A stretch of 64,000 bases of DNA from Desulfacinum hydrothermale DSM 13146. GTDB taxonomy: Bacteria; Desulfobacterota; Syntrophobacteria; Syntrophobacterales; DSM-9756. The stretch's first letter is position 1, and the number at the start of each line of letters is the position of its first letter. A program made the translations under genes and the position numbers. Location of the stretch: NCBI RefSeq assembly GCF_900176285.1, contig NZ_FWXF01000019.1:1-64000 (forward strand). The letters are read 5' to 3'. The notes under the pieces were generated by a model. That model ran no database searches. It was not told the origin of the DNA and was given only the letters and a program-made list of their open reading frames with translations. Shown in pieces: positions 53,630-62,865 of this stretch.

Positions 53630-54073
53630 TCAGGAGGGACGTTCGGCGTTTTTGTCGGATAGCTTCGAAGAAACGGTGGGGCTGGAGTCTTGCGGAAAAT
53701 CCGCCAGGATGTGGCGCACCATGGTTTCGATTTCCCATGGCGCATAGGGCTCCACCACACACCCGTAGACGCCCGCCTCCATGGCTTCCCGGATGAGCGG
53801 GCGGCTGTCGCGCCGGCACAGCACAATCATGCGACAGCCCGAGCACGCCCGCTGAATCCGGCCGTACAGCGTGGGCCCGTAATGGTGAATGATCCCGCTG
53901 TCCAGAAACACGATGCCCCGTTTGGACTCCGAGAGTCCCTGAAAGAGATCCCCTTCCGTATCCACGTTCCGGGTTCCGTACCCGCACCGGGTCAGGATCT
54001 CCACCACATGGTCACGCGCCTCCGGTTGGGATATCCACACAAAAATCGTGGGTGGCTCCCTATTTAAGGCCAT
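53630..54073 (-). CDS. degenerate response-regulator receiver (pseudo-receiver) protein
   Basis: 147 residues folding like a CheY receiver: strand IFVWISQ, strand GIVFLDSGI, MIVLCRRD and a final GVYGCVVEPYAPWEIETMVRHIL. Asp58 sits at the phospho-acceptor place. However, the acidic pair after strand 1 is replaced by S-Q, the switch Thr by Cys86, and the essential Lys before Pro by Glu109. It therefore probably does not use the normal phospho-switch. TTG at 54082 is an alternative start. It follows the MBL-fold gene by 52 bases on the same strand. Confidence 0.75.
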   Translation of the reverse strand: MALNREPPTIFVWISQPEARDHVVEILTRCGYGTRNVDTEGDLFQGLSESKRGIVFLDSGIIHHYGPTLYGRIQRACSGCRMIVLCRRDSRPLIREAMEAGVYGCVVEPYAPWEIETMVRHILADFPQDSSPTVSSKLSDKNAERPS

Positions 54074-54125
54074 CGGACTCAAATATCTTTCGTCCCGGTA
54101 CCCTCCAAAAGGGCGCCGGCGGAAT

Positions 54126-55376
54126 TTAACGGGATGGACTCTGGGTCGACTCCTTTTGAGCCTGCGCCTTTTTCAGAATCTCCTCCTTGAATCGACCCAC
54201 GAACTCTTTTTGAAAAACCTCGATATCCAAAGCCTCTTCCTGGCGCCCGGAAAGATAGAGCGCCATTGCCTTGTACATCTGCACGTCCTGGAGAGCCGGG
54301 TTTTCCCGTAGCAATGCATCGAACGCATCCAGCGCTTCGTCGTAGCGCTCCAGGCCCATGAGAGCGTAGCCCCGGGCGGTTCTCAGGAAGACCGGGTCGG
54401 CCTCCTGGCAGGAGGCGGCCAAGGCTTCCAGTTCCGAGACGGCGGCCAGGGATTCGTCGAAGCGCCCCATGTCATTGAGGCACATGACCTTGATGCGCAG
54501 GGCCTGGGCGTCTTGGGGCTGGAAACGCAGGGTCTTGTCCGCGCAATAAAGGGCCTCCACCAGCAGCCCCTTGGCGATGAGGTGCCTGGCCGCCACCTCA
54601 CAGGAAACCTCCCCCTCGGCCCCGATCATGTGCTTGATCATCTCTTCGTAGCTGGCCTCGATCACCCGTTTGCCCAAATCCTTGACCGGCCAGCCGTGGC
54701 CCGGAAGCAGGTGCGAGACCGGAAGATCCAGGAGCCGGCGCAGAGAAAAGAGCAGATGATCCAGGCGGCCTCCTGCGTGTTTGTCCGGTGCCGACAGGCC
54801 GTGGGGCAAAACGGCGTCGCCGCTGAACAGAACGCCGGAGTCCCGGTGGTACAAGCAGATTCCGTCCGCCGTATGACCCGGGGTATGGATCGCCTCCAGT
54901 TGAAAGCGCCCCGTGGACAGGGTCTCCCCTCCTTGAATCAGGCGAACCGGCAGGCCCAGTTCCTCCAAGTTTTTCTTGAGTTCTTCGGGGCCCGCCTCGT
55001 GTAAGATCGCTTCCATGGTGCCCTTTTCACGGATCGCCTTGTACTTGGCCAGCTCCAGAACCCCCATGGCATGGTCGAAGTGGCCGTGGGTGATCCAGAC
55101 CTGTTTGACCTTCTCCGGATCGAACCCCAGGTCGAAAAATTGCAAAAAGGCCGTGTAGTCGTTTCCCGGGTCAATGACCGTCAGGCCGTCGTCTTCCACC
55201 ACGTAGATATTGGAAGAAAAATCATAGCCCTGCAGGAAGAGCGTTTGTCGCAACAGGTCCGTCTGATCTTCAAAAAGTTCCGACAATCGCGTCCACGGTT
55301 GGGTGGCCTTTTCCTGGTCGTAGGGCGTGCACTTCATGGCGTCGTCTCCAGCAGAGCGCGGCAGGGGCTGCATCAT
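54126..55376 (-). CDS. MBL-fold hydrolase with C-terminal TPR-like repeats
   Basis: 416 residues. The metallo-beta-lactamase domain (about 15-230) starts FSSNIYVVEDDGLTVIDPGND, with zinc motif ITHGHFDHAMG, the His of IHTPGHTADGICLYH and FSGDAVLPHG. The C-terminal half is two or three TPR-like helical hairpins (ALYCADKTLRFQPQDAQALRIK, ARGYALMGLERYDEALDAFDALLRENP). The fusion suggests a protein-bound substrate or partner. The ATG at 55376 has AAAGGA; 55337 with GGAG is equally possible. Separated by a hairpin from the CoA-transferase operon. Confidence 0.88.
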   Translation of the reverse strand: MMQPLPRSAGDDAMKCTPYDQEKATQPWTRLSELFEDQTDLLRQTLFLQGYDFSSNIYVVEDDGLTVIDPGNDYTAFLQFFDLGFDPEKVKQVWITHGHFDHAMGVLELAKYKAIREKGTMEAILHEAGPEELKKNLEELGLPVRLIQGGETLSTGRFQLEAIHTPGHTADGICLYHRDSGVLFSGDAVLPHGLSAPDKHAGGRLDHLLFSLRRLLDLPVSHLLPGHGWPVKDLGKRVIEASYEEMIKHMIGAEGEVSCEVAARHLIAKGLLVEALYCADKTLRFQPQDAQALRIKVMCLNDMGRFDESLAAVSELEALAASCQEADPVFLRTARGYALMGLERYDEALDAFDALLRENPALQDVQMYKAMALYLSGRQEEALDIEVFQKEFVGRFKEEILKKAQAQKESTQSPSR

Positions 55377-55475
55377 GGGATCCTTTCGCTCCTCTTGGAT
55401 CGTGGGTTCAGTGGACTGCCATCCAAGGCTCAGGACGGACACTCGATTCATGGAGGTGGGGGGTGCAACGGAAGC

Positions 55476-55514
55476 GGCCCTCCGCCGCCGGCCCCGGGCC
55501 GGCGATGGAGGGCC
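55476..55514 (-). terminator. large G+C-rich hairpin between the CoA-transferase operon and the MBL gene
   Basis: Near-perfect stem with outer arms GGCCCTCC/GGAGGGCC and inner CCGGCCC/GGGCCGG, 14 bases after the stop of the 55528 gene. It lacks a strong T-tract and could be a terminator or an RNA-stability or attenuation element. Confidence 0.5.
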
Positions 55515-55527
55515 CGCCTTCATACGC

Positions 55528-55947
55528 TTACGGGGCCGCGTAAGGAACAGAGTAACTGAGTTTCATCTTCTCCGCGGGCCACCACTTGGTCTTCTTCTCT
55601 TCACCGGGATAGACATCCTGTTCATTGACCTTGCTGATGACCAACTCAATGAAATGGAACTCGGTGAGCTCGTACTTGGTGATCACTTCGGGGGGCAGCA
55701 ACACGGCGTATCCCGTCTCCTTGGAGGTTTCCCAGCGGAAATCCTCGTTGGGTTCCGCCGTCTTCTCCCCCTTGGGGTTGTAAACGGCCAGAAGCCTTCC
55801 GATCACCTTGTCGCCCGGCTTCACCTTGAAGTCGTTGTAGACGTCATCGGGCAGGTACCACCACAGGGCGCGGTACCCCGTCTTCACGTACCCCCTGACC
55901 AGCATGGGGTCGAATCCACACACACTCACTCGGCATTTTTCGGGCAT
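55528..55947 (-). CDS. unknown protein of the CoA-transferase operon (139 residues)
   Basis: No family recognised. Begins PEKCRVSVCGFDPMLVRGYVKTGYRALWWYLPDDVYNDFKVKPGDKVIGRLLAVYNPKGE, which looks like a small beta-barrel or AbrB/OB-like fold, followed by LLPPEVITKYELTEFHFIELVI. No signal peptide. The ATG 55947 has AAGGAGGG and sits one base after the stop of the upstream gene. Last member of the six-gene operon. Confidence 0.75.
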   Translation of the reverse strand: MPEKCRVSVCGFDPMLVRGYVKTGYRALWWYLPDDVYNDFKVKPGDKVIGRLLAVYNPKGEKTAEPNEDFRWETSKETGYAVLLPPEVITKYELTEFHFIELVISKVNEQDVYPGEEKKTKWWPAEKMKLSYSVPYAAP

Positions 55948-55948
55948 G

Positions 55949-56239
55949 CTAACCCTCCTTGTTGAAGGACGCCCGCAGGTCCCTGGCCTGTCCATAGCAA
56001 AAGTCTAAAAAGTCGCTCACCTGCTGGTCCGTCAGCTGATCGGTCACGTGCATGCGTTGAACGAAGGGGACCATGTATTCCTCGATCTCCTGGACGAACT
56101 CCAGAACCAGGAAGTCGTTGTCTCCTTCATCGCCGGCCATGCCCTCATAGCTGGCCTTCCAGGTGAGCACCATGGACTTGAGGTGCTCCAGCTCCTGCGT
56201 CGCCATGATCCGTGCCTGTTCCAAGGTAACGTTCGCCAT
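55949..56239 (-). CDS. unknown helical protein of the CoA-transferase operon (96 residues)
   Basis: All-helical, strongly acidic: LEQARIMATQELEHLKSMVLTWKASYEGM, then DNDFLVLEFVQEIEEYMVPFVQRMHVTDQLTDQQVSDFLDFCYGQARDLR. No family recognised. The position, 7 bases after the cysteine-rich gene, implies a shared complex or pathway. Confidence 0.75.
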   Translation of the reverse strand: MANVTLEQARIMATQELEHLKSMVLTWKASYEGMAGDEGDNDFLVLEFVQEIEEYMVPFVQRMHVTDQLTDQQVSDFLDFCYGQARDLRASFNKEG

Positions 56240-56246
56240 GGTTCCC

Positions 56247-56474
56247 CTACTCTTTGGCCTCAAAGGCGTAGCACTTCTTGACCACGTTGAAATCCGCCAC
56301 GCACCAATAGTGGGGCCAGTGGATCTTTTTGCACCAGCCGATGATGTCCGCCGGCGGAAACTTGGAACCCTTGAGCACGGGTTTCAAATGCGCACACTGC
56401 CAGCAAATATGGTCAGATTGCTTTTCCGGCACCAGGACGGTGTCCAGAAATTGTCTTGGAGTCAGCTCTGCCAT
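56247..56474 (-). CDS. 75-residue cysteine-rich protein
   Basis: Cysteines in the order HICWQCAHLKP, GWCKKIHWPHYWC and KKCYAFE (C-x2-C-x21-C-x10-C-x9-C). The size, aromatic content and cysteine layout recall the small iron-sulfur subunits of benzylsuccinate-synthase-type and hydroxyphenylacetate-decarboxylase enzymes. No glycyl-radical enzyme is in the window, so that is only an analogy. AAAGGAG precedes the ATG. Confidence 0.8.
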   Translation of the reverse strand: MAELTPRQFLDTVLVPEKQSDHICWQCAHLKPVLKGSKFPPADIIGWCKKIHWPHYWCVADFNVVKKCYAFEAKE

Positions 56475-56494
56475 GGTCGCACCACTCCTTTCTT

Positions 56495-56962
56495 TTACCA
56501 GTCACCCACTTCGCCCTTTTTGACCTTTTCCTGGTACTCTTCCCACACCTCGGGCGACAGTTTCTGGATATCCCACGTGAAACCGCAGGATCCCGCCACT
56601 CCCGTGGACGGGGGCTGCGGGCGCCAACCGCGGACCGGGCGACCCCGAGCACTGAACTTCACCATGTCGGCCTCACCCAGGTAAATATGGCGAGGCAGGC
56701 AGTTGTAGGGCCGGGTCTTCCCCTCGGTGCCGGGCAGAATCTCCTCGTAGCCCTCGTTGGGCTTGTCGGCATAGACGGGCAGGATGTCCTCCTTTTCCCC
56801 GGGCTTTTTCTCCGGTCCTTTGTACATGTGCCCCTGGATCATGTAGATGTAATACACGTTTTCACATCCGGCGCACTTGATCTTCCCCTCCCAATTCCAG
56901 AAGTAGTAGGGGTCGAGGTAGTTCACCGTATCGCAGTCTTTGCACCAAATGATGTCACACAT
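56495..56962 (-). CDS. 155-residue zinc-ribbon-like protein
   Basis: The N-terminal MCDIIWCKDCDTVNYLDPYYFW..GKIKCAGCENVYYIYM carries two CxxC knuckles, enough for a zinc ribbon or rubredoxin-like site. The middle is acidic and proline-rich. The C-terminal RPVRGWRPQPPSTGVAGSCGFTWDIQKLSPEVWEEYQEKVKKGEVGDW is unlike known families to me. GGGAGG ribosome site. Lies 15 bases after the second CoA-transferase gene. Confidence 0.8.
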   Translation of the reverse strand: MCDIIWCKDCDTVNYLDPYYFWNWEGKIKCAGCENVYYIYMIQGHMYKGPEKKPGEKEDILPVYADKPNEGYEEILPGTEGKTRPYNCLPRHIYLGEADMVKFSARGRPVRGWRPQPPSTGVAGSCGFTWDIQKLSPEVWEEYQEKVKKGEVGDW

Positions 56963-56977
56963 AGGCCGTTCCTCCCT

Positions 56978-58390
56978 CTAGATGAGGTTCTTTTCGTACC
57001 ACTGCTCGACCTGGCTCATGGGGTAGCCGAGCATTTCGTGATAGATCTTCACGTTGTCGGCCCCCACCGGGCGCCAGATCCAGTTGACCCGGCGCGGGGT
57101 CTTGCTCATGAGACCACAGCTGTAGCCGCTATGGATAAGCACGTCGCCGAAGACCGGATCGTCCAGCCACCGGATGGTGCCCCTTTGACGGAAGTGCTCG
57201 CTTTCGTACACCTCCTTGTCGTTCATGACAGGCATGGCCAGGAGTCCCGCGTCGGTCAGGGTCTTGACCACTTCCGAGCGGGTCTTGTCGGCGGCCCAGT
57301 CCTCCAAGGCCTTGTAGATGACCATCTGGGCTTCGGGTTTCACGCGATCCTGGAGGGTCTTGTACTGATCCCACAGATCGTTTCGCCCCACGATGGCGCA
57401 CAGTTCCTTGAAGTCCGGATCGTTGAAGGCACTCACCACCACATAGCGGGCTTCATATTTCAGCTGCGGGTTGGCCTCGTCGGGATAGTCGCTCTTGCCG
57501 CACAGGATGATCCCGTGGACGCACAGCTGGGTATCCCAGTTGCCCCAGCGCTGCCGCACGATGCCGAACCGGCCATACAGGGGCGCCGCGTAGCCCAGAC
57601 ACCGGGTGGCCGCCTGCACCTGGGAAAACTCGATCATGGTGCCAAGACCCGTCTTGCGACGCCAATAAAGGGCCGCCAACATGGCCACCGTGATCTGGGT
57701 GCCCGAATACCAGTCGATGCACCAGTTGGAATGCTTGGTGCAATGGCCGCCGAAGTCTTCATGGAATCCCGTGACGCTGGCAAGGCCTGCGTGGGCCTGG
57801 CCCAGGATGTCGTAGGAACCGCCGAAGACCTTGGGGCCGTAGCCGAAGCCGCCTCCCCACACATAGATGAACCGAGGATTGAGCTCCTGCAGATACCGGT
57901 AGCTCTGTTTCCACCGATCGAAGGTGCCGGGTCGGTAGCATTCGGTGAGACCGTCGGAGAGCTTCACCAGCCGGTAGAAGGCCTCCTTCATCTCATCCAC
58001 GTGGTAGTCCATGGTGATGTAGTATTCGTTGCTGTTGGCATTGGTGAAGCCCAGACCCGTTCCCGTCATGGGGCGGCTGTCATGGAGAGGATAGAGGTAG
58101 CATTCGTTGAACGGCGAGGTATGGCGCATGGGATCGCCCATGCGGGGCATCTCGATCTTGATGCACTCGGCCCCCAGTTCCGCCAGGTTGGCCACGGAGT
58201 GGGGCGTGAAGATATACATGGTGGTGCTGAGCCACCGGATGCCCTTGAGGGATTCCGGCTTGGTCTTTTCCTGACCCGGAGCAAAGACCTTGCGGCACCA
58301 CTCTTCATAGGGCATCTTCATCTCTTCCAGTTCCCCCTGACTCTTGGGCCCTGGCAGATCCTCGATTCGCGTCACACGCTGATCTTTCAT
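56978..58390 (-). CDS. class III (CaiB/BaiF family) CoA-transferase, second subunit or paralogue
   Basis: 470 residues. Family features: [72 protein letters not shown] and the catalytic-Asp context [14 protein letters not shown], then [14 protein letters not shown] and [11 protein letters not shown]. The N-terminal 45 residues extend beyond the usual start. It would move CoA from a donor thioester to a free acid. Starts two bases after the stop of the first CoA-transferase (AAGGAG site), so the two are probably a heteromer. Confidence 0.92.
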   Translation of the reverse strand: MKDQRVTRIEDLPGPKSQGELEEMKMPYEEWCRKVFAPGQEKTKPESLKGIRWLSTTMYIFTPHSVANLAELGAECIKIEMPRMGDPMRHTSPFNECYLYPLHDSRPMTGTGLGFTNANSNEYYITMDYHVDEMKEAFYRLVKLSDGLTECYRPGTFDRWKQSYRYLQELNPRFIYVWGGGFGYGPKVFGGSYDILGQAHAGLASVTGFHEDFGGHCTKHSNWCIDWYSGTQITVAMLAALYWRRKTGLGTMIEFSQVQAATRCLGYAAPLYGRFGIVRQRWGNWDTQLCVHGIILCGKSDYPDEANPQLKYEARYVVVSAFNDPDFKELCAIVGRNDLWDQYKTLQDRVKPEAQMVIYKALEDWAADKTRSEVVKTLTDAGLLAMPVMNDKEVYESEHFRQRGTIRWLDDPVFGDVLIHSGYSCGLMSKTPRRVNWIWRPVGADNVKIYHEMLGYPMSQVEQWYEKNLI

Positions 58391-58391
58391 C

Positions 58392-59879
58392 TTAGACCAC
58401 TCCTTGTTCCTTGAGTTCCCTCAGTTCGCTCTGCCCCAAGCCGATGTATTTCATGAAGATCTCGGCGTTATCTTTGCCCAAGGGGCGACCCAGCCATTTG
58501 ACACGACCCGGGGTGCGCATCTGGTAGGCGGTGGTGGACTCGGAATACATGAGGGTGCCGTATTCCTCATCTTCCAGCACGTTCACCCACGGCCGGTACT
58601 TGAAGTGTGGGAACTCGGCCACTTCGTCGATGTAGAGCAGCGGCCCGGCCGCGATCTCATACTGCATGAGCTTTTCTTCGGCCTCCACGCGGTTGATGTT
58701 CCTCAGCCACATGGTGGTCATGGTGTAGGTCTTGGTGAGTGCCTGGAGCGCGTTGCGGGCGGCCATCTCTTTGAGGAGCGGGTCTTCATGGATGAGACGC
58801 CCGAAGATGGGCAGCTCGCGCTCGATGCACATGCCGATGCGGTACCAGAGGCGGTCCGTCTGGCCACCGATCATCATGTAGCCGTCTTTACAGGGGTTCC
58901 AGGCGTACTGGTTCAGGTTGGGATCCCAACCGCCCGTGCGGGCCTTGATGCTCTTGTTGAACCCGTACCAGGTGATATCGAAGTCCAGGATATCCATCAG
59001 GGATTCGGCGGCCGTGGTTTCAATGAACTGGCCTTCGCCGCTGAACTCATCGCGCCAGTAGAGGGCCGCCAGGGCGCCCACGGCCGTTTGCTCCCCGGCC
59101 ACGTAGTCGGCGAACCACACGCCGGACTGGGTGGGGTCGCCGCCTTTTCCGCGAGGCAGCAAGTCCTCGGGAAAGCCCGTGTTGTGAATGAAGGAACAGG
59201 CCGCCTGGCCGAAGGGATCGAGCATCCATTGTCCGAACTTGGACACCTTGTCCTTCATGGGGCCCCACTGGCCGTGTTCTCCGATCCAGCAGTAGACGAG
59301 CCGGGGATTGATTTGGGAAAGCTGCCGGTACCCGATGCCCAGTTCATCCATGTATCCCGGCGGATACTCTTCGATGAGGATGTCGGCGTGTTCGGCCAGC
59401 TTGGTGTAGAGCTCCCGCCCCTTTTCGGTCTCCAGGTTCAGGGTGACCGAATAGGCGTTGCGGAGTTCATGGATGAAGTCCAGGCCGCACTTATCACCGT
59501 TCTTGTCTTCCAGCATGTATTCTTCGCGCCCGAACGGGGTGAGCTTACGGAGCGGGTCGCCCTCGGGCGGCTCCACATTGATCACTTCCGCCCCCAGCTC
59601 GCCCAAAAGCCCGGCGCCAAACTTGTGGCCCATGCGCCACTGACCACATGACAAAACCCGAACCCCTTGCAGGGCCTCGGGTTTGGCCGCGGCATAGTCG
59701 ATGCGAAGGTTGTCCTCACACCACTTGCCGAACTCTTCCGCCTTCCTCCTGGCATAGACCGCCGCCACCTCTTCCTGAGAAGGAGGCGGAGTCACCGGAT
59801 AAGGCCGCACATCGGGCCCCATCAATGGAAGGGTGTCCTCCCGGCTGTTGATTTCCACTTCCCGGATTTTCTGCGCCAT
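58392..59879 (-). CDS. class III (CaiB/BaiF family) CoA-transferase, first subunit
   Basis: 495 residues. An extra N-terminal 60-residue segment is followed by [49 protein letters not shown]. Then come [36 protein letters not shown] and the Asp context [42 protein letters not shown] closes the core. Longer than formyl-CoA transferase or BbsE/BbsF (about 400-430). GGGAGGTC precedes the ATG. It heads the operon 59879 to 55528. The acid substrate is unknown. Confidence 0.92.
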   Translation of the reverse strand: MAQKIREVEINSREDTLPLMGPDVRPYPVTPPPSQEEVAAVYARRKAEEFGKWCEDNLRIDYAAAKPEALQGVRVLSCGQWRMGHKFGAGLLGELGAEVINVEPPEGDPLRKLTPFGREEYMLEDKNGDKCGLDFIHELRNAYSVTLNLETEKGRELYTKLAEHADILIEEYPPGYMDELGIGYRQLSQINPRLVYCWIGEHGQWGPMKDKVSKFGQWMLDPFGQAACSFIHNTGFPEDLLPRGKGGDPTQSGVWFADYVAGEQTAVGALAALYWRDEFSGEGQFIETTAAESLMDILDFDITWYGFNKSIKARTGGWDPNLNQYAWNPCKDGYMMIGGQTDRLWYRIGMCIERELPIFGRLIHEDPLLKEMAARNALQALTKTYTMTTMWLRNINRVEAEEKLMQYEIAAGPLLYIDEVAEFPHFKYRPWVNVLEDEEYGTLMYSESTTAYQMRTPGRVKWLGRPLGKDNAEIFMKYIGLGQSELRELKEQGVV

Positions 59880-60630
59880 GTTTTGACCTCCCGTGGTCCC
59901 ATTACCGTCCATACCCCAAACCACTTCTCGCGCCGCCCGCGCCGCTGGAGGGGGTGTTAGCGCCGCGCGGGCTGTCTTTGGCTCATCGGGCCCTCTCCCA
60001 CCTCCTTTCCGTATTGATCTGGTGTGCCCTGGGGGATCGCATGCATCCACCGGACACCGGTCCCTTTCCGAACGGGTGCAGCCCCCGTGGGCCTCCGCCC
60101 CCAGGGAAACGGTCGCTGGGGGCGGGGCGCTGCCCCCTCAGCGGATTCCCGCACGGCCCCTTCCCGCACGGCCCCATGGGCCGGGGATTTTATGCTGGGG
60201 TCCGGCGTTCGCCGTTAATCCCTATCAATGTGGAAAGAACGCACATGGGATGGAAAGAGCATACGAGATCAGAAAAGATCCAAATGGAGTTGGAAAGCGC
60301 ACCCGAAGGGTCCACCACGCAGGCACACCGCAGGGATCGTGGGAACTGGCACCGCAGGTTCCTCTTCCAGGGTCACAGCTTGCTCCCTAGCATTGTCAAG
60401 ATTCGCGCCAAAGGGAGCGCGGATCTTTGTGTTTCATTTCACAGCAAAATTTTGCCAGCCGTCTAGGCCCCTTATGCGCCAAAACGCCCCGGCGGCCCAG
60501 GCCTTTCCCGACCGCAGGACGGGGCCCCCACCGACCGCAATGCGACCCCATCGGCTCAAATATATCCCTAACATATGGATTATGCTACATGTTCTTCCTC
60601 TGTATCGAATGCGACGGTCCTGTCCGGATT
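59880..60630. other. long leader/regulatory region of the CoA-transferase operon
   Basis: 751 bases without a convincing gene. 60070-60185 is extremely G+C-rich, with hairpins and a tandem direct repeat TTCCCGCACGGCCCC (two copies around 60144-60173). On the minus strand a sigma-54-like element TGGCGC-GAATC-TTGAC lies at 60410-60395. 60560-60600 is A+T-rich and lies just downstream of the regulator gene. Confidence 0.5.
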
Positions 60631-62865
60631 CTAGACGGCCGGGTCGGGCCGAAGCCCGTAGCGCTGGATCTTGCTATAGAGGGTGCTGCGGCTCACCTGG
60701 AGTTGGCGGGCCGCCTGGTGCTTGTTCCAGCGGGTTTGACGCAGCACCTTGAGCAGAAGCCGCTTTTCGTTTTCGGCCAGGGAGATGGCGGGAGTGGCAT
60801 CGTTGATGTCTTGCAAGAACCGGGGCAGGTGCTGACGGCGAACCACGGCGTCCTGGGCCAGAATGACCGCATGGCTCACCGCGTTTTCCAACTGGCGCAC
60901 ATTCCCCGGCCAGTCGTAGTCCATGAGGGCCTGGAGGGCGGCGGAAGAAAACCCGCTCATTTTCTTGCCCTCCTTGGCGTTGTATCTTTTCAGGAAGTAG
61001 TGGCTGAGCAAGGGGATGTCCTCCTTGCGCTCCCGCAATGGAGGCAGATGGATGGAGATGACGTTCAGGCGGTAATAGAGATCGTCTCGGAACCGCCCCG
61101 CCTCCACGTCTTCCAGGAGATTACGGTTGGTGGCCGCCAGTACCCTCACATCGGCCTGCAGGGTCGTTTCCCCTCCGACCCGTTCGAATCGGTGGTCCTG
61201 AAGGAATCTCAACAGAAGCACTTGAGTGGCCGGGGCGATGTCTCCGATCTCGTCCAGGAAGAGGGTGCCGCCCTGGGCCCGTTCGATGCGTCCCATCTTA
61301 CGCCGGATGGCCCCTGTAAAGGCCCCTTTTTCGTGGCCGAAGAGCTCGCTTTCCAGCAATGTGGGCGAATAGGCATTGCAATGGGCCACGACGAAAGGAC
61401 CTTTCTTGCGGTGGCTTCGATTGTGGATGGCTTGAGCCACCAGCTCCTTGCCTGTTCCGTTCTCTCCGGTGATGAGCACCGTGGCATCCGAGGCCGCCAC
61501 CAAATCGATGAGCTCATAGATCTTCGCCATGCACTTGCTGCGGCCGATGATCCCATCGGGATGGGACACATCCATGTCTTGGATGCTTTTGCTGCCCGGG
61601 ACCGTCTCTTCCAGGACCAACGCCCTCAAGTGATCCGAAAGCTGTTGGAAGAAAGCGTCGGCCATGTAGGCAAAATCTTCGAAAAGAGCCGCCTTCTCTT
61701 CTTTCAAAAGGATGTAATAGCAACCGGGATTGCCGGCCGAGCCCACACAGCCCATGGCGGCCACCTGAAAGGGCGCCACCAGGCATTGCACATCCTCTGC
61801 CACACGGTCCGAGAGGGCCAGGGTCTTTCCTGCTTTTCGAGTTCTTTCCAACTCACGGCCCAAGCGAGGCAGATCTTTCCAGGAAATCAGGGCCTTGACC
61901 ACCCTATCCAGCTGTGCCGCGTCCTCGCCGCCTGACCTCCTGAAGGGAGTCACCAGGCGACCGGATGGATCCAAGAGAAGAAGTTTCAGATGGGAGCCGC
62001 CGCAAAGGCGTTCCAGGTCCTGGGAGATGCGCACGACCAGGTCCTGAAGAGAGCGGGTCTTGCGAGCGTTTGCCACCATCCGGTGAAAGTCCTGGTAGGA
62101 AGGAGAGCGAGCGGTCCCCGTCTCGGCCACGCCCCCTTGGCAGATCTCCGATGAAGCAAGATGGGGCTCCATCCCCGCCACCAACAACCGTCCTCCCTCC
62201 ATGACCAGGCGGGAAAGTCGCACTGGCCGGTCTCCCGGCGCTCCGTTTGTCTTCAAGGCGCAATAGCCCTCCCTTTGTCCCGCCATCAAGTCGGGGATGG
62301 GACACGGTCGGTCCTTATCCCCACAAGGACGGTCCCGGCCGGCCAGCAGCCGATAGCACGCCTGGCCAATGCCCAAGGGAGGGCGCAGACGGCGATTGCG
62401 ATGGAAGGCCTCGTTGGCATAAATGATGATCCGCGTCTGGGGTTCCACCACAAAGATCCCATCGGGGGCGGCTTCGGTCAGAGCCTCGCAGAGACCGTGG
62501 GTCTCTTGGGCGCCTTTCCTAGCTCCGTTGCGCCCCGCCTCCCGGATCACACCCAACACCACGGGAGGACTCGAGCCGGGAAGCACACTGAGCAGGGCTT
62601 GCCCCACTGTGGATCCCTGTTGAGTCTCTCGCTGGAAATTCAGTGCCTTTCGGCTGGGTTTTTCAACAAGCCGAAAGAGCTCTTCTTCGTTCAAGACAAA
62701 CCCCGCTTCGCGAAGCCCCGTCGCCACGCTCCGATGCAGGGGTTCCATCGGGGACCGACGCAATAATCTTCGCGCTGCGCCATTCATATAGACAAAGCGG
62801 AGCCGATCATCGGCCAGAAAGATTCCTTCCGACAGGTTGTCGAAGAGGCGTTCCCAGGAGTTCAT
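60631..62865 (-). CDS. sigma-54-dependent activator with PAS, PAS-like and GAF sensory domains
   Basis: 744 residues. The first PAS (about 1-110) is followed by a second PAS (125-230) with C170-x10-C181-x6-C188 and a GAF domain (about 265-415). The AAA+ domain has [18 protein letters not shown], Walker A GENGTGKE, sigma-54 loop GAFTGA and [11 protein letters not shown]. The Fis-type helix-turn-helix is [25 protein letters not shown]. It directly senses a ligand rather than being phosphorylated. It lies immediately upstream of, and on the same strand as, the CoA-transferase operon, its probable target. Confidence 0.94.
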   Translation of the reverse strand: MNSWERLFDNLSEGIFLADDRLRFVYMNGAARRLLRRSPMEPLHRSVATGLREAGFVLNEEELFRLVEKPSRKALNFQRETQQGSTVGQALLSVLPGSSPPVVLGVIREAGRNGARKGAQETHGLCEALTEAAPDGIFVVEPQTRIIIYANEAFHRNRRLRPPLGIGQACYRLLAGRDRPCGDKDRPCPIPDLMAGQREGYCALKTNGAPGDRPVRLSRLVMEGGRLLVAGMEPHLASSEICQGGVAETGTARSPSYQDFHRMVANARKTRSLQDLVVRISQDLERLCGGSHLKLLLLDPSGRLVTPFRRSGGEDAAQLDRVVKALISWKDLPRLGRELERTRKAGKTLALSDRVAEDVQCLVAPFQVAAMGCVGSAGNPGCYYILLKEEKAALFEDFAYMADAFFQQLSDHLRALVLEETVPGSKSIQDMDVSHPDGIIGRSKCMAKIYELIDLVAASDATVLITGENGTGKELVAQAIHNRSHRKKGPFVVAHCNAYSPTLLESELFGHEKGAFTGAIRRKMGRIERAQGGTLFLDEIGDIAPATQVLLLRFLQDHRFERVGGETTLQADVRVLAATNRNLLEDVEAGRFRDDLYYRLNVISIHLPPLRERKEDIPLLSHYFLKRYNAKEGKKMSGFSSAALQALMDYDWPGNVRQLENAVSHAVILAQDAVVRRQHLPRFLQDINDATPAISLAENEKRLLLKVLRQTRWNKHQAARQLQVSRSTLYSKIQRYGLRPDPAV

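Noticed and set aside
60070-60185. CRISPR-like or tandem-repeat array
   Set aside because: Only two adjacent copies of a 15-base G+C-rich unit, with no spacers.
60434-60456. GCAAAATTTTGCCA as a minus-strand sigma-54 site
   Set aside because: The distance between the GG and GC elements is 9, not the required 10 bases.
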